From: Novilysobacter_A longmucuonensis
Lineage (GTDB): Bacteria > Pseudomonadota > Gammaproteobacteria > Xanthomonadales > Xanthomonadaceae
DNA: 64,000 bases
Direction of reading: 5' to 3'
NCBI RefSeq assembly: GCF_046600735.1
Contig: NZ_JBJMAW010000003.1
Span: 248,001-312,000 of the forward strand
Positions 1 through 7,359 of the stretch are shown here, piece after piece. The position numbers were made by a program, and so were the translations under genes. Position 1 is the stretch's first letter. Each line of letters opens with the position of its first letter. The notes under the pieces are model-generated. The model did no database searches. It had not been told where the DNA came from and saw nothing but the letters and a program-made list of their open reading frames with translations.

Positions 1-660
1 TCTCCCGACGCCCCGGCGTCGCGCGAGGCGCCTTCGCCGCAGTTCCAGCGTGACCTGACCGACCTGGAGCGTCGCATCTCGTCGCTGGAACTGGTCGACG
101 ACACTCCCGCGAATGGCCCTGAACAGCCGCGTGACGCGGTGCTGGCGTGCGGCGCCGTGCTGGTGATGGCCGGGATCGGCGGGCCGGACGCGGTGCGCCA
201 GCTGCTCGGTGCGCTGCCCGCCGGTTTTTCCCGCCCGGTGCTGGTGCGCCAGCGCCTCGATGGCGGCCGCTACGACAAACTGGTCGCGCAGATGCAGCGG
301 GCGACGTCGTTGCCGGTCGAGCTGGCCGAGTCGGGCCTGCCGGCACTCGCCGGCACCGTCTACATCATGCCGCCGGAACTGGGCGTAAGCGCGTCGGCCG
401 ACGGGCTGCACTTCAGTGACGATGGCGACGTGCTGTCGAACCTGGTCGATGGCGACAGCGCAATCGTGCTGCTCAGCGGCAGCGATCCAGCCGACGTCGA
501 GGCGGTGATGAACCACGGCAGCGCCGGTGCCCTCGTCGCCGGACAGTCTCCCGACGGCTGCTACGACGCCGCGGCGCCGACCGAACTGGCCGCGCGCGGC
601 GGCGACACCGGACAACCGGCCGAACTGGCGCAGCGCCTGACGCAGCGCTGGCCGGCCTGA
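1..660 (+). CDS. CheB-like chemotaxis protein, C-terminal part, catalytically degenerate
   Basis: The frame is open from the first base, so the start lies upstream of the window. The visible 219 residues hold a linker followed by a fold resembling the CheB methylesterase domain. In CheB the nucleophilic Ser lies in a loop of the form G-A-S-T-G-G; here the aligned loop reads A-G-I-G-G. The region that should carry the catalytic His (Q-H-M type) reads V-R-Q-R, and the distal G-M-x-x-D-G motif reads S-G-S-D-P-A. Esterase activity is therefore unlikely. It sits 10 bp before a CheW-like gene, an arrangement that fits the tail of a Pil-Chp twitching motility cluster, where it may act as a scaffold. 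Family assignment is by resemblance; loss of the triad is read directly. Confidence 0.7.
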   Translation, partial: SPDAPASREAPSPQFQRDLTDLERRISSLELVDDTPANGPEQPRDAVLACGAVLVMAGIGGPDAVRQLLGALPAGFSRPVLVRQRLDGGRYDKLVAQMQRATSLPVELAESGLPALAGTVYIMPPELGVSASADGLHFSDDGDVLSNLVDGDSAIVLLSGSDPADVEAVMNHGSAGALVAGQSPDGCYDAAAPTELAARGGDTGQPAELAQRLTQRWPA

Positions 661-670
661 GGACCTGCAG

Positions 671-1231
671 ATGCCCAAGCACAACAAGAAAAACCCGCAA
701 GCGCCCCGCCAGCCGACCGCCTCGGGCACGACCACGCCCGCTGCGCACGCTCCCGCTGCGCCGCCGCCGACCGCCGACATCCGCGGCGTGTTGATCCAGA
801 TCGCCGGTGCGCGCCTGCTGCTGCCCAATGCCACCATCGCCGAGGTGCTGTCGTACGCGCCGCCGGAACCGATTGGCGAGGCCGCCCCGGACTGGCTGCT
901 CGGCCGCATCCGCTGGCGTGGCTGGCAGTTGCCGCTGGTCGCGTTCTCGCAGCTGGCCGGGATCGGCCCGGAGCAGGCCGGGCTCGGCAGCAAGGTCATC
1001 GTGCTGAAGGCACTCGGCGGCGATGCCAAGGCGCCGTACTTCGCGATGCTGACCCAGGGCTTCCCGCGCCTGGTCACGGTGTCGCGCGACGGCCTGGTCG
1101 TCGACAACAGCGACCAGGCGCTGCCCCAGGGCGTCCAGTCCCGGGTGATGCTCAACCAGGACGATGCCTTCGTACCCGATCTCGAAGCCATCGAGACCCT
1201 GGTCGGCAATGCGATCGCGCAGGCGGCCTGA
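671..1231 (+). CDS. chpC: CheW-like protein, probable ChpC of the Pil-Chp system
   Basis: A 186-residue protein with a Pro/Ala/Thr-rich, probably disordered N-terminus (about residues 1-36) followed by a CheW-like beta-barrel. Typical signatures are the opening strand G-V-L-I-Q-I, the segment L-L-P-N-A-T-I-A-E-V, the G-R-I-R-W-R-G strand pair and a late L-N-Q-D-D segment. CheW domains couple chemoreceptors to a CheA-type kinase; ChpC is the accessory CheW-like adaptor of the type IV pilus Chp pathway. It follows the CheB-like gene by 10 bp and is the last gene of that run, with a long repeat-filled gap after it. The chpC symbol rests on context plus domain; a generic CheW-like adaptor is the alternative. 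Confidence 0.75.
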   Translation: MPKHNKKNPQAPRQPTASGTTTPAAHAPAAPPPTADIRGVLIQIAGARLLLPNATIAEVLSYAPPEPIGEAAPDWLLGRIRWRGWQLPLVAFSQLAGIGPEQAGLGSKVIVLKALGGDAKAPYFAMLTQGFPRLVTVSRDGLVVDNSDQALPQGVQSRVMLNQDDAFVPDLEAIETLVGNAIAQAA

Positions 1232-1259
1232 ACTCGAACCTAGCGGCTGCGCCGCCCCT

Positions 1260-1340
1260 GTAGGAGCGCCCCATGGGCGCGGACGCAAACCGGACAGGCG
1301 CGATAGCTCGATTTCCATCGCGGCCATGGGCCGCTCCTAC
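1260..1340. repeat. REP-like inverted repeat, CCCATGGGC subtype, copy 1
   Basis: The unit starts GTAGGAGCGCCCCATGGGCG and ends with the inverted form ...ATGGGCCGCTCCTAC. Together with 16 further bases (to 1356) it is almost identical to the unit 214 bp downstream. Related units are at 10321-10395 and 58085-58156. Confidence 0.85.
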
Positions 1341-1473
1341 AAAAGCGCTCGATGATGCTGTAGAGCCGCGTGCTCGGCTGCGCATCCACGCTACGCTGCG
1401 CGCACCCACCGAACCGCAGCGGAGCAAGCTCCGCTTTACGCCCGCACCGCCGCACTCCGGCCGCCGCTACTCT

Positions 1474-1554
1474 GTAGGAGCGCCCCATGGGCGCGAACGC
1501 AAACCGGACAGGCGCGATAGCTCGATTTCCATCGCGGCCATGGGCCGCTCCTAC
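1474..1554. repeat. REP-like inverted repeat, CCCATGGGC subtype, copy 2
   Basis: Near-identical to 1260-1340 over about 97 bp including the trailing AAAAGCGCTCGATGAT. This suggests a recent local duplication of a repeat-containing block. Confidence 0.85.
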
Positions 1555-1698
1555 AAAAGCGCTCGATGATCCCGTAGAGCCGAGCTCGCTCGGCTGCGGC
1601 CGCACCGCAGGGTTCGCGATAGCCGTGCAGGCGCAGCGGAGCAAGCTCCGCTCTACGCGAACGTGGGAGCGCTCCATTGGCGTGAGAGCTACGGCGCC

Positions 1699-2436
1699 CT
1701 AGCCGAGATCGCCAAAACCGGCCTGCAGGGCAGCGATGGCCGCCAGTCCCGCGGTTTCGGTGCGCAGTATCCGCGGGCCCAGGCGCAAACCCTGGAAGCC
1801 GGCGGCCTGCAACTGCTCGCGATCCAGCGGCGACCAACCGCCTTCGGGGCCGACCGCGAGCCGCACCGCCGCGTCCGGCGCGATCGCCAGGGTTGAAAAT
1901 GCCAGGTCACCCGCGGGATCTAGGATCAGGCGCAAGCCGCCGCCGGGCAGCTCGGTGAGCGCGGCCGCCAGCGTTTGCGGTGGGAGCACCTGGGGCACGC
2001 GTGCGCGGCCGCTCTGTTCGCAGGCCGACACCACCACGCTGCGCCAGTGCGCCAGACGCTTCTCGGCGCGCGCGGCGTCCAGCTTGACCTCGCTGCGTTG
2101 CGACGACAGCGGCCGGATCTCGGTTACGCCCAGTTCGGTCGCCTTCTGCAGGATCAGGTCCATCTTTTCGCCGCGCGCGATCCCCTGCAACAACGTCATG
2201 CGCAGCGGCGACTCGTTGGTCAGCGCAGCGGCCGAGTCGATCGCCACGCGCAACTCGCGCTTGCCCAGTGCGACGATGCGTGCGGCGTAGTCGTGGCCAT
2301 CGCCGTTGAACAGCACGCAGGCATCGCCGACGCCGAGCCGCAGTACCCGGCCCAGGTGCGCCGACGCCGCGTCCGGCAGCGCGAGATCGCTGCCCGGATG
2401 CAGCGGCGCATCGACGTGGACCCGGGTCAGTCGCAT
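1699..2436 (-). CDS. rsmE: 16S rRNA m3U1498 methyltransferase RsmE
   Basis: A 245-residue protein, matching the usual RsmE length, that methylates U1498 in the 30S decoding centre using SAM. The N-terminal PUA-like part includes H-L-G-R-V-L-R-L at about residue 27. The SPOUT methyltransferase part shows the family signatures K-A-T-E-L-G-V (about 117), R-S-E-V-K-L and the knot motif L-A-V-G-P-E-G-G-W (about 208), followed by L-G-P-R-I-L-R-T-E-T-A. The ATG at 2436 overlaps the end of bioA by 10 bp, so the two genes are probably translationally coupled, with rsmE downstream. The frame stays open far upstream inside bioA, but only this start gives a RsmE-length protein. Confidence 0.95.
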   Translation of the reverse strand: MRLTRVHVDAPLHPGSDLALPDAASAHLGRVLRLGVGDACVLFNGDGHDYAARIVALGKRELRVAIDSAAALTNESPLRMTLLQGIARGEKMDLILQKATELGVTEIRPLSSQRSEVKLDAARAEKRLAHWRSVVVSACEQSGRARVPQVLPPQTLAAALTELPGGGLRLILDPAGDLAFSTLAIAPDAAVRLAVGPEGGWSPLDREQLQAAGFQGLRLGPRILRTETAGLAAIAALQAGFGDLG

Positions 2437-3890
2437 GCACCGGTCCGCAGCGCGTGCTCGATGGCGATGCCGGTGGTGTCGGCGAGCAGTTGCAGTGCAT
2501 CGTCGTCGATACAGTACGGCGGCATCCAGTACAGCACGTCGCCCAGCGGGCGCAGCACCACGCCACGTGCCAGTGCCGCGCGGTAGGCATGCAGGCCGAG
2601 CCGCGCGGCCGGCGCGAAGGGTGTGCGTCGCTCGCCATTGCGGCTCAGCTCGAACGCCACCACCATCCCTGCCTGGCGCACATCGGCGATCTGCGGATGG
2701 TCGACGAACGGCGCGGCGAGCTCGGCCATCCGTGCCGCGGTGGCGCGGTTGCCGGCGATCACCGCGTCGGTCTCGAAGATGTCCAGTGTCGCCAGCGCCG
2801 CCGCGCACGCCAGCGGATTGCCCGTGTAGCTGTGCGAATGCAGGAACGCGCGCTCGCGCGAATCGTCCAGGAAGCCGTCGTAGATCCCCTGCGTGGTCAG
2901 CACCGCCGCCAGCGGCAGTGCGCCGCCGGTCAGGCCCTTGGACAGGCACAGGAAATCCGGCGCGATGCCATCCGCACCGCCGGCCCCGGCGGGGGCCTGC
3001 TCGCAGGCGAACATCGTGCCGGTCCGGCCGAAGCCCACCGCGATCTCGTCGGCGATCAGGAACACGCCGTGCGCGTCGCACAGCTCGCGCGCGAGCCGCA
3101 GGTACACCGAGTCGTGCATGCGCATGCCACCGGCGCACTGCACGCGCGGCTCCAGGATCAGCGCGCAGACTTCGCCGGCGTGGCGCTCGAGCAGTTCGCG
3201 CAGGCCCTCGGCGGCGCGGTGCGCTCGCTGCGCGGGGGTCTCGCCCGGTTCGCACAGGTACGCGTCGGGCGACGGGGCGAACATCGCCTCGGCCAGCAGC
3301 GGCGCATAGACCCGGCGATACAGCGGGATGTCGCCGACCGCGAGCGCACCCAGGGTCTCGCCGTGGTAGCCGCCCTCCAGCGCGATGAACTTGCGTCGAC
3401 CGGTCTCGCCGCGATTGTGGAACCAGTGAAACGCCATCTTCAGCGCCACCTCGACCCCGGCCGAACCGTTGTCGGCGTAGAACACCTTCGCCAAGGGCGC
3501 GCGCCCGGTCTCGCGCGGCGCGAGCGCCAGCAGCTTCTCGGCCAGCTCCACCGCCGGTGCGTGCGAGCAGCCGGCCAGCATCACGTGCTCCAGGGTGCGG
3601 GCCTGGGTGGCGATCGCCTCGGCGATGCGCGGTTCGGCATGGCCGAACAGGTTGGTCCACCAGCTCGAAATCGCATCCAGATAGCGGCGGCCGTCGTGAC
3701 CGATCAGCCACGGTCCCTCGCCGCGCGCGATCGGCAGCAGCGGCAGGGTTTCGGGGTGCTCGCGCATTTGCGTGCATGGGTGCCACAGCACCGCCAGGTC
3801 GCGCTTGCGCCAGTGTTCGGCACGTTCCTCGCCGGCGGCGGAGTCGCCGGCCTCTGCTAGCATCGCCGCATCGTGAGTCGTCTTCTGCAT
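2427..3890 (-). CDS. bioA: Adenosylmethionine-8-amino-7-oxononanoate aminotransferase BioA
   Basis: A 487-residue PLP-dependent class III aminotransferase that transfers the amino group of SAM to KAPA, giving DAPA in biotin synthesis. Readable motifs are W-H-P-C-T-Q-M (about 36), S-S-W-W-T-N-L-F-G-H (75-84), D-N-G-S-A-G-V-E-V-A (140-149), the PLP-binding D281 in I-A-D-E-I-A-V-G-F-G-R-T-G and the Schiff-base Lys at about 318 in L-S-K-G-L-T-G-G. The protein is somewhat longer than the roughly 430-residue norm because of a charged N-terminal extension, so a later start is possible. It is divergent from nudE across a 77-bp gap and overlaps rsmE downstream. No biotin operator was recognised. Confidence 0.95.
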   Translation of the reverse strand: MQKTTHDAAMLAEAGDSAAGEERAEHWRKRDLAVLWHPCTQMREHPETLPLLPIARGEGPWLIGHDGRRYLDAISSWWTNLFGHAEPRIAEAIATQARTLEHVMLAGCSHAPAVELAEKLLALAPRETGRAPLAKVFYADNGSAGVEVALKMAFHWFHNRGETGRRKFIALEGGYHGETLGALAVGDIPLYRRVYAPLLAEAMFAPSPDAYLCEPGETPAQRAHRAAEGLRELLERHAGEVCALILEPRVQCAGGMRMHDSVYLRLARELCDAHGVFLIADEIAVGFGRTGTMFACEQAPAGAGGADGIAPDFLCLSKGLTGGALPLAAVLTTQGIYDGFLDDSRERAFLHSHSYTGNPLACAAALATLDIFETDAVIAGNRATAARMAELAAPFVDHPQIADVRQAGMVVAFELSRNGERRTPFAPAARLGLHAYRAALARGVVLRPLGDVLYWMPPYCIDDDALQLLADTTGIAIEHALRTGACD

Positions 3891-3967
3891 CCCGTCATTA
3901 TCGCCTCTGTGGCCGCGAGCGCATCCCGCCCGCGGCGCCTCGCCGCGCGGCGGGGCGAGGTGCTCCA

Positions 3968-4516
3968 GTGAGCCGGCGCCTGCCGGTCATCCACGGGGTG
4001 ACCGAACACGAGGCCGGGCCATATCGGCTGGAGCGTCTCGACCTGGAGTTCAGCAACGGCGAGCGCCGCCAGTTCCAGCGCCTGCACGGGCGCGGCCACG
4101 GCGCGGTGATCGTGGTGCCGCTGCTCGATGACGACACCGTGCTGCTGGTGCGCGAGTACGCCGCCGGGATGCATCGCTACGAGCTGGGCCTGGTCAAAGG
4201 CCGCATCGATGCGGGCGAAACCGCGCTGCAGGCGGCCGATCGCGAGCTCAAGGAAGAGGCCGGTTATGGCGCGCGTTCGCTCATCGAGCTGCGCGCGCTG
4301 AGCCTGGCGCCGACCTACATGAGCCACCAGGCGCAGCTGGTGATTGCGCGCGATCTCTACCCCGAGCGCCTGCCCGGCGACGAGCCCGAGGAGCTCGAAC
4401 GGGTGCCGTGGAAGCTCGACGCGTTGCACGAGCTGATCCTGCGCGAGGACTTCTCCGAAGGCCGCAGCATCGCGGCGTTGTTCATCACCCGCGAATGGCT
4501 GAGAAACCATCAATGA
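3968..4516 (+). CDS. nudE: ADP compounds hydrolase NudE (NUDIX family)
   Basis: A 182-residue NUDIX hydrolase that cleaves ADP-ribose, Ap3A and NADH-type substrates. The full Nudix box is present at about residues 77-99: G-R-I-D-A-G-E, then A-D-R-E-L-K-E-E-A-G-Y. The following L-A-P-T-Y-M-S-H segment is typical of NudE. The start is a GTG at 3968; no earlier in-frame start gives a sensible protein because the frame upstream lies opposite bioA. The stop overlaps the cysQ start (ATGA), so nudE and cysQ form an operon. Both enzymes remove potentially toxic nucleotide by-products. Confidence 0.9.
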   Translation: MSRRLPVIHGVTEHEAGPYRLERLDLEFSNGERRQFQRLHGRGHGAVIVVPLLDDDTVLLVREYAAGMHRYELGLVKGRIDAGETALQAADRELKEEAGYGARSLIELRALSLAPTYMSHQAQLVIARDLYPERLPGDEPEELERVPWKLDALHELILREDFSEGRSIAALFITREWLRNHQ

Positions 4517-5331
4517 CGACCCGCACGACCATCACCGCGGCACTGCGCGACGGCGTCATCGGCATCGCGCGCGCGGCCGCCGCCGAGATCCTGCGCGTCT
4601 ACGGCGAGGACTTCGATGTGGTGCGCAAGGCCGACGCCTCGCCGGTGACCGCAGCCGATCTGGCGGCGCACCACTGCATCGTCGACGGATTGGCGCGGCT
4701 GACCCCCGACATCCCGGTGCTGTCGGAAGAGGCCGCGCACGAGGTGCCCGCCGCGCAGCGGCGCCAGTGGCGGCGGCTGTGGGTGGTCGATCCGCTCGAC
4801 GGCACCCGCGAATTCGTCAAGCGTAACGGCGAGTTCACCGTCAACATCGCCCTGATCGAGGGCGGCGAGCCGGTCTTCGGCGTGGTCCAGGCGCCGGTGA
4901 CCGGGGTGCTCTGGCATGGCGGGCGCGGCCTGGACGCGCTGCGCTGCGACGACCGCGGCGAAACCCGGTTGCACGTGCGCAAGCCGGCCACCGCGCCGCT
5001 GCGCATCGCCGCCAGCCGCTCGCACCGCGACGCCCGCACCGAAGCCTTCATCGCGCGCATGGGCGAGGTCGAGGAGGTCGGGCTCGGTTCCTCGCTCAAG
5101 TTCTGCCTGCTCGCCGGCGGGGGCCTGGACGTCTACCCGCGCTTCGGGCCGACCAGCGAATGGGACACCGCCGCCGGCCAGTGCGTGCTGGAGGCCGCGG
5201 GCGGCTGCGTGCTCGACCGCAAAGGCCGCCCGCTGCGCTACAACCAGCGCGACACGATCCTCAATGGCGACTTCATCGCGCTGGGTGATCCGTCGCTGCC
5301 GTGGCGCGATTGGGCGGGGCAAAGCCTTTGA
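4513..5331 (+). CDS. cysQ: 3'(2'),5'-bisphosphate nucleotidase CysQ
   Basis: A 272-residue member of the inositol monophosphatase fold that hydrolyses 3'-phosphoadenosine 5'-phosphate, the by-product of sulfate assimilation. Metal-binding motifs are readable: S-E-E-A (about 71), D-P-L-D-G-T-R-E-F (about 96) and E-W-D-T-A-A-G (about 217). The start ATG overlaps the nudE stop. The TGA stop at 5329-5331 lies inside the left terminus of a 237-bp inverted-repeat element, so the last codons may have been shaped by its insertion. Confidence 0.95.
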   Translation: MTTRTTITAALRDGVIGIARAAAAEILRVYGEDFDVVRKADASPVTAADLAAHHCIVDGLARLTPDIPVLSEEAAHEVPAAQRRQWRRLWVVDPLDGTREFVKRNGEFTVNIALIEGGEPVFGVVQAPVTGVLWHGGRGLDALRCDDRGETRLHVRKPATAPLRIAASRSHRDARTEAFIARMGEVEEVGLGSSLKFCLLAGGGLDVYPRFGPTSEWDTAAGQCVLEAAGGCVLDRKGRPLRYNQRDTILNGDFIALGDPSLPWRDWAGQSL

Positions 5332-5563
5332 CGCGGATCAGAGCGAAAAAGGCGAAAAGGGCATACAAAAGGGAAATCATGAGTAAGGCGAACAAGTGAA
5401 GCGCCGGCGGAATAGCTGATCAGTGCAATGCTCGGCACGTCCGGGATGGATTTCCGGTTTTCACCGATGAGCAAGAAAGGCCTGTTCACGCACCGGCATC
5501 AGGACTCCGCAACCCAACCCGATTTTTGCCTGATCCGCCTTTTTTGCTCTGATCCGCGCCAAA
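5327..5563. repeat. 237-bp element with inverted termini (copy 1)
   Basis: The left end TTTGACGCGGATCAGAGCG plus A-rich bases is matched in inverse at 5536-5563; about 22 of 24 bases pair over 5331-5354 and 5536-5559. The interior is AT-richer than its surroundings and has no convincing ORF. A second element of almost the same length (236 bp) with the same TTTGACGCGGAT ends lies at 18854-19089. The size, the termini and the lack of coding suggest a miniature non-autonomous element. It fills the cysQ-mazG gap. Confidence 0.65.
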
Positions 5564-5583
5564 TGCTTTTATCGGAACCCCAC

Positions 5584-6438
5584 ATGAGCGACCGACCTTC
5601 GAGCGACATCCAGCGCCTGATCGAGATCATGGCCAGGCTGCGCGACCCACAGCACGGCTGTCCATGGGACCTGCAGCAGGACTTCGCGACGATCGCGCCG
5701 TACACGATCGAGGAGGCCTACGAGGTCGCCGACGCGATCGACCGCGGCGACCTGCCCGCGTTGAAGGACGAGTTGGGCGACCTGCTGCTGCAGGTGGTGT
5801 TCCACGCCCGCCTGGCCGAAGAGCAGGGCGTATTCGCATTTGGCGACGTGGTCACCGCGATCAGCGACAAGATGGTGCGGCGCCACCCGCATGTGTTCGC
5901 TGGCGTCGCGGTCGAGAATGGCGAGGCGCAGACCCGCGCCTGGGAGCAGCACAAGCGCGACGAGCGTGAAGCCGCCGGCGAAACCGACCCCTCGGCGCTG
6001 GCCGGCATCGCCCGCGGCCTGCCGGAGTGGCAACGCGCGGTGAAGTTGCAGAAGCGCGCCGCGCGGGTGGGGTTCGACTGGCCCTCGGTGGCGCCGGTGA
6101 TCGCCAAGCTGCACGAGGAGATCGACGAGGTGCGCGCCGAGTTCGATGCCGTCGCGGCCGACCCCGGCGATGGCGCGGCGCATGCGCGCCTGCAGGACGA
6201 GATCGGCGATCTGTTGTTCGTCTGCGCCAATATCGCGCGCCACGCGGAGGTCGACGTCGGCACTGCGCTGCGCCTGGCCAACGGCAAGTTCGAGCGCCGC
6301 TTCCGCGCCATGGAAGCCCAGGCCGCAGGCGACGGCGTGTCACTGGCCGAGCTGCCGCTGGACGCCCAGGAGCGCTACTGGCAAGGGGCCAAGGCCCGCG
6401 AGCGCCAGGACCACGACGCGCCGCAACAGCCCCTGTAG
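5584..6438 (+). CDS. mazG: Nucleoside triphosphate pyrophosphohydrolase MazG
   Basis: A 284-residue tandem-domain MazG that hydrolyses (d)NTPs to monophosphates and pyrophosphate. The N-terminal domain has L-R-D-P-Q-H-G-C-P-W-D (19-29) and the metal-binding E-E-A-Y-E-V-A-D-A with D-E-L-G-D-L-L-L-Q-V-V-F-H-A. The C-terminal domain repeats the pattern with E-E-I-D-E-V and D-E-I-G-D-L-L-F-V-C-A-N. ATG 5584 was chosen over upstream in-frame starts because it begins at the conserved N-terminus. The stop codon TAG is the TAG of the REP repeat that begins at 6435. Confidence 0.95.
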   Translation: MSDRPSSDIQRLIEIMARLRDPQHGCPWDLQQDFATIAPYTIEEAYEVADAIDRGDLPALKDELGDLLLQVVFHARLAEEQGVFAFGDVVTAISDKMVRRHPHVFAGVAVENGEAQTRAWEQHKRDEREAAGETDPSALAGIARGLPEWQRAVKLQKRAARVGFDWPSVAPVIAKLHEEIDEVRAEFDAVAADPGDGAAHARLQDEIGDLLFVCANIARHAEVDVGTALRLANGKFERRFRAMEAQAAGDGVSLAELPLDAQERYWQGAKARERQDHDAPQQPL

Positions 6439-6457
6439 GAGCGGCTTCAGCCGCGAT
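6435..6457. repeat. REP palindrome overlapping the mazG stop
   Basis: Sequence of the GTAGGAGCGGCTTCAGCCGC type, with a GCGGCT/AGCCGC stem. Its second to fourth bases (TAG, 6436-6438) are the mazG stop codon. Confidence 0.9.
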
Positions 6458-6557
6458 CGCGATACCAACGCTGCCGGCCGCACCTCGCACTTCGCACCGC
6501 TCCGGCAATCGCATGACCTCCGACGATCGCTTCCGCGGTTTGCGCGCCCGGGCATAT

Positions 6558-6606
6558 CTTCACAACGCGTAAACCCCGACTTCGGCACCCTTCACAAAAC
6601 TGAAGG
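6558..6606 (+). promoter_or_regulatory. Candidate operator upstream of the response regulator
   Basis: Two direct copies of CTTCACAA start at 6558 and 6590, 32 bp apart (about three helical turns). The second is part of an inverted repeat, CCTTCA-N6-TGAAGG, at 6589-6606, 15 bp before the regulator start. Such repeats suit binding by an OmpR-family dimer and hence autoregulation. This is inference from position and symmetry; no experimental motif is known to me. Confidence 0.35.
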
Positions 6607-6621
6607 TATGGAGAACTCTGT

Positions 6622-7332
6622 ATGCAGAGCACGCGGGACGGGGGTCTGGTCCTCATCGTCGAGGACAACCGCAACATTTCCGAGATGGTCGGCGAGTACC
6701 TGGAAGGGCGCGGCTTCGAAGTGGACTACGCGGCCGATGGGCTGGACGGTTACCGCCTGGCCGCGGAGAACAGCTACGACGTGATCGTGCTGGACCTGAT
6801 GCTGCCGCGCCTGGACGGCACCGAGGTCTGCAAGCGCCTGCGCGAGGAGGCACGCAAGTCCACGCCGGTACTCATGCTGACCGCGCGGGACACGCTCGAT
6901 GAAAAACTCACCGGCTTGTCCGCCGGCGCCGACGACTACCTGATCAAGCCGTTCGCGATCCAGGAGCTCGAAGCCCGGCTGCGCGCGCTGATCCGCCGCG
7001 AGCGGCGCCAGGTCGGTGGTGAGGTGCTCAAGGTCGCCGACCTGGTGCTCGACCCGGCCAGCCTGCGCGTCACCCGCAGCGGCAGCGAACTGCAACTCTC
7101 GCCGATCGGCCTGCGCCTGCTGACCATCCTGATGCGTGAGTCGCCGCGGGTGGTCAGCCGCCAGGAGATCGAGCGCGAGATCTGGGGCAATGGCCTGCCC
7201 GATTCGGACACGCTACGCAGCCATCTCTACAACCTGCGCAAGACCATCGACAAGCCTTTCGATAAACAGCTGCTGCACACCGTGCAGAGCGCGGGCTACC
7301 GCGTCGCCGACATTTCGCAGCCACCGGACTGA
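6622..7332 (+). CDS. OmpR-family response regulator
   Basis: A 236-residue two-domain regulator. The receiver has the acidic pair E14-D15, the phosphoacceptor D58 in V-L-D-L-M-L-P-R-L-D-G, T87 and K109 in L-I-K-P-F. The C-terminal winged helix ends with the usual L-R-S-H-L-Y-N-L-R-K and H-T-V-Q-S-A-G-Y-R-V. It is followed 27 bp later by its sensor kinase. A GGAG ribosome site precedes ATG 6622. The stimulus cannot be deduced. The family resembles the transcriptional regulators paired with small periplasmic sensors in Xanthomonadaceae, but no gene name can be assigned safely. Confidence 0.93.
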   Translation: MQSTRDGGLVLIVEDNRNISEMVGEYLEGRGFEVDYAADGLDGYRLAAENSYDVIVLDLMLPRLDGTEVCKRLREEARKSTPVLMLTARDTLDEKLTGLSAGADDYLIKPFAIQELEARLRALIRRERRQVGGEVLKVADLVLDPASLRVTRSGSELQLSPIGLRLLTILMRESPRVVSRQEIEREIWGNGLPDSDTLRSHLYNLRKTIDKPFDKQLLHTVQSAGYRVADISQPPD

Positions 7333-7359
7333 CCCGGCAGCGGATCGCCGGGGGACGGC

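Larger units (their letters stand above)
1232..1698. repeat. Repeat-filled intergenic region after chpC
   Basis: No convincing gene lies here. The gap holds two near-identical REP units (1260-1340 and 1474-1554) and two copies of the perfect 18-bp palindrome AGCGGAGCAAGCTCCGCT at 1418-1435 and 1635-1652. The same palindrome recurs at 41250-41267. Chp genes (rightward) and rsmE (leftward) converge here, so the hairpins may act as transcription barriers. Confidence 0.8.

Noticed and set aside
1699..3786. A 695-codon leftward frame spanning rsmE and the antisense-shifted frame of bioA
   Set aside because: Only the rsmE part has recognisable motifs; the upstream part is a low-complexity Arg/Ala/Gly shadow of bioA typical of high-GC DNA.
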